DNA of 64,000 nt from Pseudonocardia sp. CNS-004 (GTDB taxonomy: Bacteria; Actinomycetota; Actinomycetes; Mycobacteriales; Pseudonocardiaceae): contig MKJV01000095.1 of NCBI GenBank assembly GCA_001942185.1, positions 1-64,000 of the forward strand. Reading direction: 5' to 3'. Both the position numbers and the translations under genes were made by a program. Shown piece by piece: positions 23,039 through 32,098 of this stretch (the stretch's first letter is position 1; each line of letters begins with the position of its first letter). Under the pieces are notes generated by a model. That model was not told where the DNA came from, searched no databases, and saw nothing but the letters and a program-made list of their open reading frames with translations.

Positions 23039-23057
23039 GGTGGTGAGGCTAGCCTGA
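23039..23057. promoter_or_regulatory. Putative IdeR/DmdR-type iron box
   Basis: GGTGAGGCTAGCC at 23042-23054 matches 11 of 13 bases of the IdeR/DmdR consensus core GGTTAGGCTAACC and contains the perfect palindrome AGGCTAGCCT. It lies 22-40 bases upstream of the iron-siderophore binding protein start (23017, minus strand), where a repressor would block transcription. The DHFR-like gene on the plus strand starts about 100 bases away and could also be affected. Confidence 0.6.
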
Positions 23058-23155
23058 CCGGTGTCACCGGATCACACGGGCAACGGCGTCTTTGTTCAAG
23101 AGCGAGACCCGCCCGGGCGCTAGCGTCCGTCCCGACGGTCGACCGAGGAGCGGAG

Positions 23156-23752
23156 ATGGCCAGAGTTGTCATGCAGGCGGTCGTGTCGGTGGACGGCTTC
23201 ATCGCCTATCCCGACGACACGGTCGGACCGCTGTTCGACTGGTACGCAGGCGGTGACACCGAGCTGTCCGCCACGGCGAGCGGCTGGACGTTCCAGGTCT
23301 CGCGGACGTCAGCCGACCACGTCCAGCCGTTCTGGGACGCCATCAAGGTGACGGTGATCGGCCGACACCTGTTCGACACCACGAACGGCTGGGACGGCAA
23401 ACCGGCAGCCGGGGACCAGCTGGTCGTCGTCACCCACCGCCCGCTGCCCGAGGAGTGGCTCGCCGCGCACCCGGACGCCCCGTTCCACACCGCCGACTCG
23501 GTCGAGTCGGGCATCGCGCTCGCCAAGGAGCTCGCGGGCGACGGTCTCGTCGACGTGACCGCGGGCGACCTCGGCGGGCAGGCGTTCTCCGCGGGCCTGG
23601 TCGACGAGGTCGCCATGGACGTCGTCCCGGTGGTGCTGGGCGAGGGGGTGCGCTTCTTCGGCAGCCACACCGGCACCGTCCTCCTCGACGACCCCGACGA
23701 GGTGGTGCAGGGCACGCGCGTGCTGCACCTGCGCTATCGGGTCAAGCGCTGA
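23156..23752 (+). CDS. Dihydrofolate reductase family protein (RibD C-terminal-like)
   Basis: Protein of 198 residues, ATG preceded by GAGGAGCGGAG. It starts MARVVMQAVVSVDGFIA, then VTVIGRHLFDTTNGWDGKP, and ends with MDVVPVVLGEGVRFFG and RVLHLRYRVKR, the usual pattern of the RibD_C/DHFR-like reductases common in actinobacteria. NADPH-dependent reductase of unknown substrate. It lacks features of canonical FolA, so thymidylate-cycle activity is not claimed. Confidence 0.85.
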   Translation: MARVVMQAVVSVDGFIAYPDDTVGPLFDWYAGGDTELSATASGWTFQVSRTSADHVQPFWDAIKVTVIGRHLFDTTNGWDGKPAAGDQLVVVTHRPLPEEWLAAHPDAPFHTADSVESGIALAKELAGDGLVDVTAGDLGGQAFSAGLVDEVAMDVVPVVLGEGVRFFGSHTGTVLLDDPDEVVQGTRVLHLRYRVKR

Positions 23753-23778
23753 CCGGACGGCTCCCCCCGGAAGTGTCG

Positions 23779-24838
23779 TCAGGACCCGCGCGCCGGATCC
23801 CCGGCGAGCGGGCGCCCGACCGGTGCCGACGGCGCGGTGACGGACCGGCTGCCGCGACGCTGGACCACAGCACCGGCGATGACCAGCACGGCCGCGAGGC
23901 CGATCGAGAGCCACAGTTCCCGCCGCCGGCCGGGCAGGATCGCCATCGCCAGCAGGATGCCGGCGATCCCCACGATGGTCACGACCGTCAGGTACGGGAA
24001 GGCCCACATCGGCGACTCGAGGCGGGACTCGGTGCCCTTCGCCCGTAGTGCTCGTCGGGTGGCGAGCTGTGTGATGGCGATGACCAGGTACATCATCAGC
24101 GCGATCGCTCCGCTGGAGGCGAGCAGGTAGGTGAAGATCTCCGGCACCACGTAGTTCACCAGGACGGCGGCCGCACCGATCACGGTCGACGCCAGCACCG
24201 CGGCCCGCGGCGTGCCGTTGGAGGCCGTCGAACCCAATGGTCGGGGCGCGTCACCGCGCCGGGCGAGCGAGAACATCATCCGCGAGGCGGTGTAGACGGC
24301 CGAGTTCAGGCAGCTGCAGACGGCCACCAGCACCACCATGTCCATGATCACGGCTGCGCCGGGGATGTTCATCCGTTCCAGCGCGGCTGGTAGGAACCGC
24401 CGGCGGCGAGGTCGGGGGCGTTCCAGGGCACCAGTGCCACGACGACGAACACCGACCCGATGTAGAACAGCGCCAGCCGCCAGACCACGGCCCGGATGGC
24501 CTTGCGGATGTTGCGCCGGGGGTCGTCGGACTCGGCGGCGGCGATGGTGACGATCTCGCTGCCCTGGAAGGCGAACATCGCGGTCAGCAGCCCGGTGAGG
24601 ATCGCGATGCCGCCGCCCGGCAGGAATCCGCCGTTCACCCACAGGTTCGACACCCCGCTGACGTCGGAGCCCGGCAGCAGCCCGAGGATGGCGGCGACAC
24701 CGATCACGATGAACGCGACGATCGTGACCACCTTGATCAGGGCGAACCAGTACTCGAACTCGCCGTAGTTGCGCACCGCCATCAGGTTCGTGCCCACGAG
24801 CAGGGCGATGACGACGAACGCGGGGACCCAGGTCGGGG
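23779..24838 (-). pseudogene. APC-family amino acid permease, 5' end missing (also a frame break near 24392)
   Basis: Reads WVPAFVVIALLVGTNLMAVRNYGEFEYWFALIK from about 24830, then AFQGSEIVTIAAAESDDPRRNI, RMMFSLARRGDAP and a basic C-terminus. These are the middle and end of a GABA/amino acid permease of the AnsP/GabP type. The first third (several helices and the start codon) is absent. The homology ends abruptly near 24838, where an unrelated gene fragment begins on the other strand. One further base is missing near 24392. Non-functional as it stands, or misjoined. Confidence 0.8.
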
Positions 24839-25810
24839 GCCTACCTCAACGGCTACGCGAAGTACTACGCCGCCGCCGGCTGGGCGACCTACGAACGCCA
24901 CGTCTTCCGCTGGGCCGAGGGCCGCGGCTACGACGTCGACCTCCTGGTGCAGGAGGACCTCCACGACGACGCCGGGGCGCTGTCGCCGTACCGGTGCGCG
25001 CTGTTCAGCGGCCACGACGAGTACTGGACCGCCGCGATGCGCACCCACGTCGACGACTACGTCGCCGCGGGCGGGCGCGTCGCCCGGTTCGCCGGGAACT
25101 TCATGTGGCAGATCCGGCTCGACCACGACAACACCCGCCAGATCGCCTACAAGTACGACGCCGCCCACCGCGACCCGGTCGCCGGCACCGACGCGCGGCA
25201 CCTGCTCACCGGTGCCTGGGAGGACCCCGCCGTCGGCAACCCCGGCGCGACGACGTTCGGGGTCAACGCGCTGCGCGGGATGTACGCGGGGTTCGGCGCC
25301 TTCGCGCCGCGGTCCTCGCGCGGCTACACCGTCTTCCGCCCCGAGCACTGGGCGCTCGAGGGCACCGGGCTCGGCTACGCCGACACCGTCGGCGACGAGG
25401 CAGCCGTCTTCTCCTACGAGGTCGACGGCCTCGACTACGAGTTTCGCGACGGCCTCCCCCACCCCACGGGGACCGACGGGGCCCCCGACGGACTCCAGAT
25501 CATCGCCATGAACTGGTCCACCGCCGCCGAGGACGGCCGTGATGTCGACCGGAGCTACTTCATGCTCGGCGACGGCGACGCCCGCTACCGCGCCGGCATC
25601 GCGGGCGAGGACTACACCGAGCAGAACCGGCGGCGGTTCGCGCGCGGTGCGGGGATGATCGTGTCGTTCGCGCGGGGCGCGGGCGAGGTGTTCACCGCCG
25701 GCACCTGCGAGTGGGCCAACGGTCTGCGCATCGGCGACCCGGGCATCACCGCGATCACCGACAACGTGCTGCGCACCTTCCTCGGGTCGTCGCGAGGCCG
25801 GATCAGCTGA
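24839..25810 (+). pseudogene. N,N-dimethylformamidase beta-subunit-like protein, 5' end missing
   Basis: Open from 24839 with no plausible start: the first residues AYLNGYAKYYAAAGW are internal to a larger protein. Visible blocks are DLLVQEDLHDD, LFSGHDEYWTAAMRTHVDDYVAAGGRVARFAGNFM-like sequence and GTCEWANGLRIGDPGITAITDNVL. These resemble the C-terminal domain of the DmfA2-type large subunit family, widespread in actinobacteria without known amidase activity. An internal ATG at 24947 exists but would cut the domain. It abuts the truncated permease head to head. Confidence 0.7.
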
Positions 25811-26390
25811 CTCCCGCCGGCGCGGCAGTCCTCTTCTTGCGCTGGTTGGCATGGAAACGTGCCTTCTTCTCACGATTCCCGCACGTGTTCATGTCACACC
25901 ATCTGCGGCTGCGGCTCCGGCTGGTGTCGAAGAAGGCGGCCCGGCAGGTCGGCGATGCGCACAAGGCCAGCTTTCCGTCTCGTTCGCCCGCGATGATGCT
26001 GATCGCGTCGGCGGCGATCACACTGAGGGCATCTTCTACGCAGGAATCCGAGCCGAGCCGCCACTGACGATTTCCCTCGGGCGTCAGGACGGCCGAGGCC
26101 CGACCCCGAACGCTGAAGTCGTTGATGATTCGAACTGCAGCCGCCGGGAGAGCTTCGTGGATCGCGGACGCCGTGGCGGCGGCGTGAATTGCCTCCCTCA
26201 GTTCCCGAGCGAGTTCGAGCTGGGCGGTGGTGCAGGAGTCCACGGCCAGGCCGTTCACCACCAGCCAGTCGACGAGTCGCTGCGGGGTGGGAATGCGCTC
26301 CACGGCGTCGCCGTGACGCTCCGACAGAGTCCCGGTGAAGCTGGTGGCCAGCACGTTACCGAGGCGAAAGTCGGGAAACGCAGCACGCAT
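25803..26390 (-). CDS. CGNR zinc-finger / ABATE-domain regulator
   Basis: Protein of 195 residues. The N-terminal ABATE-like region (FTGTLSERHGDAVERIPTPQRLVDWL) precedes a stress-regulator-like helical part. The C-terminal finger is CASPTCRAAFFD, then SRRWCDMNTCGNREKKARFH, the CGNR motif with four cysteines. Such proteins are predicted DNA-binding regulators in actinobacteria. It overlaps the convergent dimethylformamidase-like fragment by 8 bases. Confidence 0.88.
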   Translation of the reverse strand: MRAAFPDFRLGNVLATSFTGTLSERHGDAVERIPTPQRLVDWLVVNGLAVDSCTTAQLELARELREAIHAAATASAIHEALPAAAVRIINDFSVRGRASAVLTPEGNRQWRLGSDSCVEDALSVIAADAISIIAGERDGKLALCASPTCRAAFFDTSRSRSRRWCDMNTCGNREKKARFHANQRKKRTAAPAGVS

Positions 26391-26504
26391 GGCACCACCC
26401 TAGTCTCGAGCGTCCGTTCGAGGACCGCATCCGGCACGCGGCCCGTCGCGGGAGCTCGCGATCAACAGCACCTGGTCGTTGCACGCCGACGGGTGGCCAT
26501 GCTA

Positions 26505-26523
26505 GAACCGGCTATGCCGGTTC
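26505..26523. promoter_or_regulatory. Inverted repeat upstream of epoxide hydrolase
   Basis: GAACCGGC-TAT-GCCGGTTC, a perfect 8-bp inverted repeat with a 3-base loop, 41 bases before the ATG of the epoxide hydrolase gene. It could be an operator (for example for the divergent CGNR regulator) or an RNA hairpin in the leader. No binding protein can be assigned. Confidence 0.45.
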
Positions 26524-26564
26524 CACGCAGGTCGTGCCCGGCTCCGCGACGGCCAGGAGGTCTC

Positions 26565-27739
26565 ATGCCCCGCCCGACCAGCGACGTCCACGCATTCGAA
26601 GCCCACGCGCCCGAGGCCGACCTCGACGATCTGCGTGCGCGACTGGCCGCGGCGCGGCTACCGGAGGCAGAGACGGTCCCTCGCGCCGCACCCGATCCCC
26701 GCCGGTGGGAACAGGGCGTTCCGCTCGCCGATCTCGTCGATGTCGTGGACTACTGGCGCACGGGGTACGACTGGCGGTCGTTCGAAGAGCGCGTCAACCG
26801 CATCGGCCAGTTCCGCACGACCATCGATGATCTGGGGATCCACTTCCTGCACCGCCGATCCGCGCGCGCGGATGCCACTCCTCTGATCTTGACGCACGGC
26901 TGGCCGGGCAGCATTGCCGAGTTCGTCCACGTGGTGGACGAGCTGGCGGATCCGAAAGATGCGGACACGCCGGCGTTCCACATCGTCGTCCCGTCGCTAC
27001 CGGGCTTCGGTTACAGCGACAAGCCGGTCACCACCGGGTGGGGAACCGAAAAGATCGCGGCCGCATGGGTGGAGCTGATGGGACGGCTCGGCTACAGCGA
27101 GTTCGCAGCCCACGGCGGCGACTGGGGAGGCAATATCACCACGGTTCTCGGCGGCAGGTTCCCGGCGCACGTCCTCGGCATCCACACGACGTTCGCGGAG
27201 GGGCCGCCCGGGTTGACAACGGCCGGGCTGACGGCGGTCGAGCGCAGGTGGGCCGAGGAGACCCGCGACTCTACGAAGGCCCCCGCGGGGCGTACGCGAA
27301 GCAGCAGGCGAGCCGGCCACAGACCATCGGCTACTCGCTCGTCGACTCACCGGTCGGGCTTCTCGCCTGGATCCTCGACAAGTTCGCCGAGTGGTCGGAC
27401 ACCGAGGACAGCCCGTTCGAGACGATTTCCAGGGACAGGATTCTCGACGACGTCACCCTGTACTGGCTGACGCGGACCGGCGCATCGGCGGCCCGCATCT
27501 ACCACGAGAGCCACAACTCGCTGGACCCCGAGCTCCGGGTCGACGTCCCGGCGGCCATCAGCATGTATCCCCGCGACATCGAGAAGTGTCCGCGCCCCTG
27601 GGCGCAGGCGCGGTACCGCCAGATCGTCCGATGGAGGACGCCCGAAACCGGGGGGCACTTCCCGTCGCTGGAGGTTCCCGAGTTCTTCGTCGAGGACCTG
27701 CAGGAAGGCCTTGCGGCCGTCCTGGCCGCTCATCGGTGA
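26565..27739 (+). CDS. Epoxide hydrolase, alpha/beta-hydrolase type with N-terminal EHN domain (frame break near 27272)
   Basis: About 391 residues after one correction. The EHN domain (residues 8-120) has PDPRRWEQGVPLADLVDVVDYW-like sequence and the oxyanion motif HGWPGS at 111-116. The nucleophile Asp is at 186 in HGGDWGGN, and PGFGYSDKP precedes it. The charge-relay end is read in the second frame after RLYEGPRGAYAKQQ. The ATG has CCAGGAGG 5 bases upstream. Related to juvenile-hormone-type and microbial epoxide hydrolases opening epoxides to diols. Confidence 0.88.
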
Positions 27740-27757
27740 ACGTGGCCGGGTGCCGGC

Positions 27758-28411
27758 TCAGCCGCCGAGCTGGGGCATCCGGGGCAGCTCGGGTGCCGCG
27801 GCGAACAGGTCGAGGTACATGCCCGCAGCGACGAACAGCCCGACCCCCCCGAGCACGACGCCGCCGAACGCCACGGCTCGCACCCACTCGCGGGCGGTGG
27901 GCTGCCCCGAGCTCGCAGCCAGCAGCACGCCTCCGATGACGACGGCCACCAGCGCGACCGCACCGTTGACGAGCGCGGCCGTGTCCCACGGCGCGCCGTA
28001 GAAGGCTTCGACCTGGTCGATCCCGGCGCCGCCCGTACTCGCCTGGATCTGGCCGACGATCTCCGCGCGGGCGCGCAGCATGTCGCCGACCCCGGTGCCG
28101 GTGAGCGAGGACAGCCCCAGCCCGGCGCTCACGACGGCCGCGGCACCGGCCACGAAACCGTCGGCCGTGCCGGCGGGGTCGTCGTTCCCCTCCGAGCCGG
28201 AGTCGCCGGTCGGCGGTTCCTCGGCGACGGGGCCCTCCGTGACGGGGTGCCCGGTGACGGCATCGGTGGCGGTTCGCTCGGGTTCCGGAGAGTCGGAGCC
28301 CGCGGGCTCGGTCGATGGCTCCCGCGCTTCCTCGACGTTCAGTTCGTCGTCGGCCTGGTGCTCCGGCGCGCGGTCGGTGGTCGTGGTGTTGCTCGTGTTG
28401 TCCAAAGCCAT
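27758..28411 (-). CDS. Hypothetical membrane protein with acidic N-terminal region
   Basis: From ATG 28411 it has 217 residues. Residues 1-85 are a disordered Glu/Asp/Pro/Thr-rich stretch, followed by four hydrophobic segments (AGAAAVVSAGLGL, ALVNGAVALVAVVIGGVLL, AVAFGGVVLGGVGLFVAAG and neighbours). A DMLRARAEIVGQIQAS loop lies between the first and second. No enzyme motif. The frame extends 60 codons further upstream but that part is antisense-like and overlaps a ybaK-tail repeat. Function unknown. Confidence 0.65.
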   Translation of the reverse strand: MALDNTSNTTTTDRAPEHQADDELNVEEAREPSTEPAGSDSPEPERTATDAVTGHPVTEGPVAEEPPTGDSGSEGNDDPAGTADGFVAGAAAVVSAGLGLSSLTGTGVGDMLRARAEIVGQIQASTGGAGIDQVEAFYGAPWDTAALVNGAVALVAVVIGGVLLAASSGQPTAREWVRAVAFGGVVLGGVGLFVAAGMYLDLFAAAPELPRMPQLGG

Positions 28412-28487
28412 TGCGCGGCACCATACGGACGGACCAGGGCTCCGTGCAGGCGGGGCACCGCACCGTCGAGCTGCGATCCGCGAACCG

Positions 28488-28545
28488 CCGCCGGGCCGGG
28501 CTCGGCGAACGTCACGGGGAACGCCGCGTGCGCGAACCCGTCGAG
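28488..28545 (-). repeat. ybaK 3'-end repeat, copy E (degraded)
   Basis: On the minus strand this reads FAHAAFPVTFAE and then loses similarity, matching FAHAVFPTTFAE in the better copies and AHAVFPTTFTE in intact ybaK at 33543-34031. Same orientation as all other copies. It lies between the acidic membrane protein and the EamA transporter, with no ybaK body attached. Confidence 0.5.
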
Positions 28546-28609
28546 TCCTGCGAGCGATGAGTTCAGGTCCGACGACCGGTCTGACCTGCATCCCTTCCAG
28601 GAGGCTCCT

Positions 28610-28696
28610 ATGGGCACCGACGACGTGCAGCGGGTCCTCGACGCTGCCTGCGACCTGTTCGCCCGGCAGGGTCGGCCGGAAGGGAGCACCAGGTGA
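28610..28696 (+). CDS. 28-codon leader ORF, probable TetR N-terminal remnant
   Basis: ATG with an excellent CCAGGAGGCTCCT ribosome site encodes DDVQRVLDAACDLFARQG and stops after 28 codons. The sequence looks like helix 1 of a TetR regulator (compare ILDAACDLFARQG). Its TGA overlaps the GTG/ATG starts of the EamA transporter, so translation of the transporter is probably coupled to it. Either a regulator deleted down to its first helix or a new upstream peptide. Confidence 0.5.
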   Translation: MGTDDVQRVLDAACDLFARQGRPEGSTR

Positions 28697-29696
28697 TGCT
28701 CGGGGTGGTCCTGGCGGTGGTCGCCAGCCTGGCGTATGGGCTCAGCGACGTCCTCAGCGGCTCGGCCGTGCGCCGCCATTCGACGGCGTCGGTGGCACTG
28801 TGGTCACAGCTCACCGGACTGGCACTGCTCGGGCTGGGCGCACTGGTCGTACGTCCGCCGATGAGCTGGCCGGTCCTCGGTTGGGGCCTCGCCGCAGGCG
28901 CGCTCGCCGCCGTCGCGCTGCTGCTGTTCTACACCGCGCTGCAGCGGGGCCGGACCGCGGTCGTCGGCCCGGTCGCCGGCTCCGGGGTGGTGGTCCCGGT
29001 GGTGGCCGGCCTGCTCGGCGGAGAGCCGCTGGCCTGGCCGGCCGCCATCGGGGTGGCGGTGGTCGTCGCCGGCGTGCTCGTCGTCGCCGCGACAGGCGAC
29101 GGCGACGGCCCGGACGTCAGCGGCTCCCCCGGGCCGGTCGACCGGCCCGGCCGCCGACTGATCCGCTCCACGCCCCGCCCGGCCCACCCCGTCCCGGCCG
29201 ACGACCGGTGCCCCGTCCCGGCCGACGACCGGTGCGTGCCGGAGCTCGGCACGAGCTCGACGCGCTCCTCGGTGGTGCTCGCGGCGCTCGCTGCTGCCGG
29301 GTTCGGGGGTTTCTTCGTCCTGCTCGACCTGGCGACGGCCTCGGCCGGAGGGGCCGTCGCGCCGGCTCGACCCTCGCCGCGGCTCTCGCGGTCCAGGCCG
29401 GAGCGGTTGCAGTGACCCTCCTCGCCGCGGTCGGGCACACCCGCGCCTGCCTCGCGCCGCGCCCGCCGCTCCTGCTGGCGGCCGGGGCGGTCGGACTCGT
29501 CGACGTGGTGGGCGACCTGGCGCTGGTCGTCGCGATCGGGATCGGACCGCTCGCCGTCGTCGGTCCGCTGGGCTCGCTCGACCCGGTCGTGACGGTGCTG
29601 ATCGCCGTCGGGGTGCTCGGGGAGCGGCCGCGCGCACTGCAGGTGGTCGGTGTCGCGGCGGTACTGGTCGGCATCGTCCTGGTGGCCACGGGCTGA
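28696..29696 (+). CDS. EamA/DMT-family transporter (frame break near 29362)
   Basis: About 333 residues with ten hydrophobic segments in two EamA repeats. The first repeat starts GVVLAVVASLAYGLSDVLSG, and FYTALQRGRTAVVGPVAGSG is the characteristic segment. A polar linker with a duplicated PVPADDRC follows. The second repeat continues in another frame (GSTLAAALAVQAGAVAV, then IGPLAVVGPLGSLDPVVTVL). One base is missing near 29362. Probable drug/metabolite exporter, substrate unknown. Start overlaps the leader ORF. Confidence 0.82.
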
Positions 29697-29723
29697 CCCC
29701 GCCCGCACCAGTGCGAGCAGTGC

Positions 29724-29777
29724 TGCGCGACGTCCGCAGGCTCCCCGCCGGTGATCTTCACCAGCTCGGCGTAGGTC
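29724..29777 (-). repeat. ybaK 3'-end repeat, copy D
   Basis: The minus strand reads LTYAELVKITGGEPADVAQ, 14 of 17 residues matching TFAELVAVTGGEPADVA of copy C. Same orientation as the other copies. It sits between the EamA stop (29696) and the C-terminal end of the GvpU-like gene, which runs into it without a stop codon in its own frame. Confidence 0.55.
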
Positions 29778-30290
29778 AAGGGCGCGACGCGCCGGTGATG
29801 GCCCACCGACATGCCCGAAGGACCACCCCGAGACCTCTGACAACCGTCCCCGCCAAGGCATTCCGCCGGGGGGAAGAGCACTGGCTCCGGGGGCGAGCAC
29901 CCGTGCATCGCTCAGGTGGATGTAGGTGGTGCGGTCCTCCTGGGCGAGCAGGTGTCGGTAGCGTTCGGAGAGGCCCTCCATCACGTTCTGAGCTGCAAGG
30001 CGCTCCTCGCGGTGCCTCTCCAGCGACTCGCTGACGCCTCGGAACAGCCTCGCCCAACCACCGTGCTCGTCGTCGATGGAGCCGCCGGTGTGCACCGTGA
30101 ACGCGGCACGGGCCGCGTGCTCGACCTCGTCGAACCACTGCCAGTCAGGAATGATCGTGCCACCCACGACCAAGCCACCCAGGGTGAGCACGACGGTGGG
30201 GCCGCCGTCCTGCCGCACCCGCAAAGCGTTGATCTCGCCGACCAGCACTTCCAGCGCTCGGTCGATCTCGGCGCCCCCGTTGCAGGCCAT
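29776..30290 (-). CDS. GvpU-like protein, 3' end unclear
   Basis: ATG at 30290. Conserved-looking blocks are VVLTLGGLVVGGTIIPDWQWFDE and, near the end, TTYIHLSDARVLAPGASALPPGG and WRGRLSEVSGWSFGHV. This resembles GvpU-type gas-vesicle accessory proteins, which also occur outside gvp clusters. No other gvp genes are nearby. After GHV the frame has no stop until deep inside the antisense of the EamA gene. The nearest stop in a shifted frame is at 29776, next to ybaK-tail copy D, so the 3' end may be rearranged or shifted. Confidence 0.5.
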
Positions 30291-30521
30291 ACCTCAATCC
30301 TCGTCAGCCCGTCAAGGCGAGTGACCTGGGATGCATCATCACCGATGAGGCGGCGACGGCGGCGGTCGGGCTGGGCGGGCAGAGGTCACGCTCACCGATC
30401 GCACGGTCGTCGTTGCGGGCCTGGAAGAACAGCGCCGCTACCTCAGGGCCCCCAAGGGCCCACTCCTGTCGGCAGCCCACGTTCGCAGGTGAGCGAAGCC
30501 CCGGCCGTCACCCCGAACCAT

Positions 30522-30731
30522 CTAGTCGGCCGCCCGCAGTGGCTCGACCCGCTTGAGGAACGAGCGGACGGCCAGGTGGTCGGCGAGCGGCTGCTTGTGC
30601 TCATCGCAGGCCACCCAGACCTTCTCGCGGTCGGGGGCGTGCAGCTTGGGGTTGTTCCACACAACCGCCCAGATCGCGGCGGCCCGGCACCCCTTGGCCG
30701 CGCAGATCGCTGGGCTCTCCCGGTCGCTCAC
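30522..30731 (-). CDS. Small conserved-looking protein of 69 residues with paired cysteines
   Basis: GTG start at 30731. Blocks CAAKGCRAAAIWAVVWNNP, then KVWVACDEH and FLKRVEPLRAAD resemble a small protein family common in actinobacteria (CxxxxC ... CxxH pattern, a possible zinc site). No membrane segment. The 230-base stretch to 30290 on its 3' side shows no convincing gene. Function unknown. Confidence 0.65.
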   Translation of the reverse strand: MSDRESPAICAAKGCRAAAIWAVVWNNPKLHAPDREKVWVACDEHKQPLADHLAVRSFLKRVEPLRAAD

Positions 30732-30902
30732 CGGGCGAGTCTGGCAGGCCGGCATAGACCTGCAAGCAGCAGAGATCCGCACGTCGTCGGCCCGCTCGCA
30801 GCGACCTTCCCGTGAGGATCCAACGACGCGAAACAACTCGGTCGTCCGCGAGAAAGGGATCGCGGGCGCCGCATCAACCCGCGCTGGACGTGCCGGTGCC
30901 GC

Positions 30903-31416
30903 CTACCACAGCAGCTCACCCTCCAGCCGGTTCGCCGGACTGCTCCCGGATCCCACATCTCGCCCGCGCCGCACCTGAATCCGCTGCCGTCCAGCCGACT
31001 CCTTCGGCAACCGCAACCGCAGCACACCATTCTCCAGCTGCGCGGTGCACGCCTCCGCGTTCACGTCACTGGGCAACGCCACCCGGTAGTCGAACCGCCC
31101 CCGCCGCGACTGCTGCTGCTCGCCCTCACCCTGCTTCGCGCCGTACTGGCCGGTGATCTGAAGCTCGTTGCGCTGCAGATCCACCGTCACGTCCTCCGGC
31201 CCCACCCCCGGCACGTCAGCCTCGACCCGGAACTCCTCCTCGGTCTCCTGCACATCGACCGGCGCGACCAGGACTGCACGCTGATCCTCGCCGCATCCGG
31301 GAGCGCCGTGGTCAACATCCTGCTCATCTGATCGAACAGGTCATCGAACCCGACCAAGCCCCCGAACGGTCCCACCGCCGGACACCAGAACGTCCACGCC
31401 GCGCCGGCATAGTCAT
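30903..31416 (-). CDS. Hsp20/alpha-crystallin small heat-shock protein (frame breaks near 31370 and 31270)
   Basis: ATP-independent chaperone preventing aggregation. The alpha-crystallin domain reads VQETEEEFRVEADVPGVGPEDV, with VALPSDVNAEACTAQLENGVLRLRLPK near its end, ending in RIQV-type sequence. The N-terminal arm FGGLVGFDDLFDQMSRML is in a second frame and the first residues (MTMPARRG) in a third. Two single-base losses restore about 171 residues. No HrcA or HAIR-like operator was recognised upstream. Confidence 0.8.
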
Positions 31417-31659
31417 GATCGACCTCCTCACCGAGACCTTGAGCCGAACGGGTTCCCGGCGGTCGCAGGGCCTACACGGCCCTCGCGCCGGCCCTCGCGG
31501 AAGGCAGTCCGCGGTTGTGTGTGGGTGCGTTCGCGGGCGGCTTGCTGCCGGGCACGTCGCTGCCGTTCGTGAAGCTGAGCGGCCCGCGGTGGACGCAGGT
31601 GTTCGAGCTCCGCCCGAGCAATCCCACCCCTGCGAGCGATGGGCGACCATCGGCAGTAT

Positions 31660-31890
31660 CAAGGTCCTCGTCGTCACGCTGGTATGCCCTCGACGTCACT
31701 TGCGTGCCGACGAACACGACCGTCAGATCGATCCGTCCCGATCTCGGGTCCGCCGGATAGCTCTCGATGGCGGGCGCGCCGCACGCCGCGGCGTTCGACC
31801 GCGCCGTTGGTCAAGGGCGTCGGGTAGCCGTGCCTGCGATGGCCGCCGCGGATGACGACGCAGATGATGTTCCACACCGCCAGGTCGTCA
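31660..31890 (-). pseudogene. GNAT acetyltransferase remnant
   Basis: The minus strand reads DDLAVWNIICVVIRGGHRRHG (acetyl-CoA loop region of the VWxIxCFxVRxGxRRxG type). After a frame change comes GAPAIESYPADPRSGRIDLTVVFVGT, both diagnostic of one GNAT subgroup. The N-terminal half is absent and the C-terminal half degrades. Its truncated 5' edge lies about 30 bases from ybaK-tail copy C. The rest of 31417-31917 shows nothing else I can assign. Confidence 0.6.
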
Positions 31891-31917
31891 AACGGTCGGA
31901 TCGGCCGGGGGTTGTTC

Positions 31918-32017
31918 AACGTCCGCCGGCTCGCCACCCGTGACCGCGACCAGTTCGGCGAACGTACTCGGAAATACAGCGTGCGCGAACCGCTCGATCT
32001 GACATCGTTCTGCAACC
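31918..32017 (-). repeat. ybaK 3'-end repeat, copy C
   Basis: The minus strand reads QIERFAHAVFPSTFAELVAV then TGGEPADV, matching the end of ybaK. Homology to copy B continues upstream of the coding match (GATCTGAC.TCGTT), so the repeat is about 95 bp. The identity to copy B is roughly 80-85 percent by eye. It lies 80 bases before the antitoxin start, with copy B 15 bases after the toxin stop. Confidence 0.65.
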
Positions 32018-32098
32018 TGCTGTCGTACCGGCATCCAGCGCCGACCCGCGGCTGCGGATCGGCCGAGGATGTCGTCGCCCCGGGCTATCGTTCTGGCA

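Noticed and set aside
28929-29775. C-terminal extension of the GvpU-like protein
   Set aside because: It is antisense to the EamA transporter and has no protein-like features; it exists because GC-rich antisense frames lack stops.
29840-30290. A gas vesicle gene cluster around the GvpU-like protein
   Set aside because: No GvpA, GvpF/L, GvpK or other vesicle genes are present nearby; the protein stands alone.
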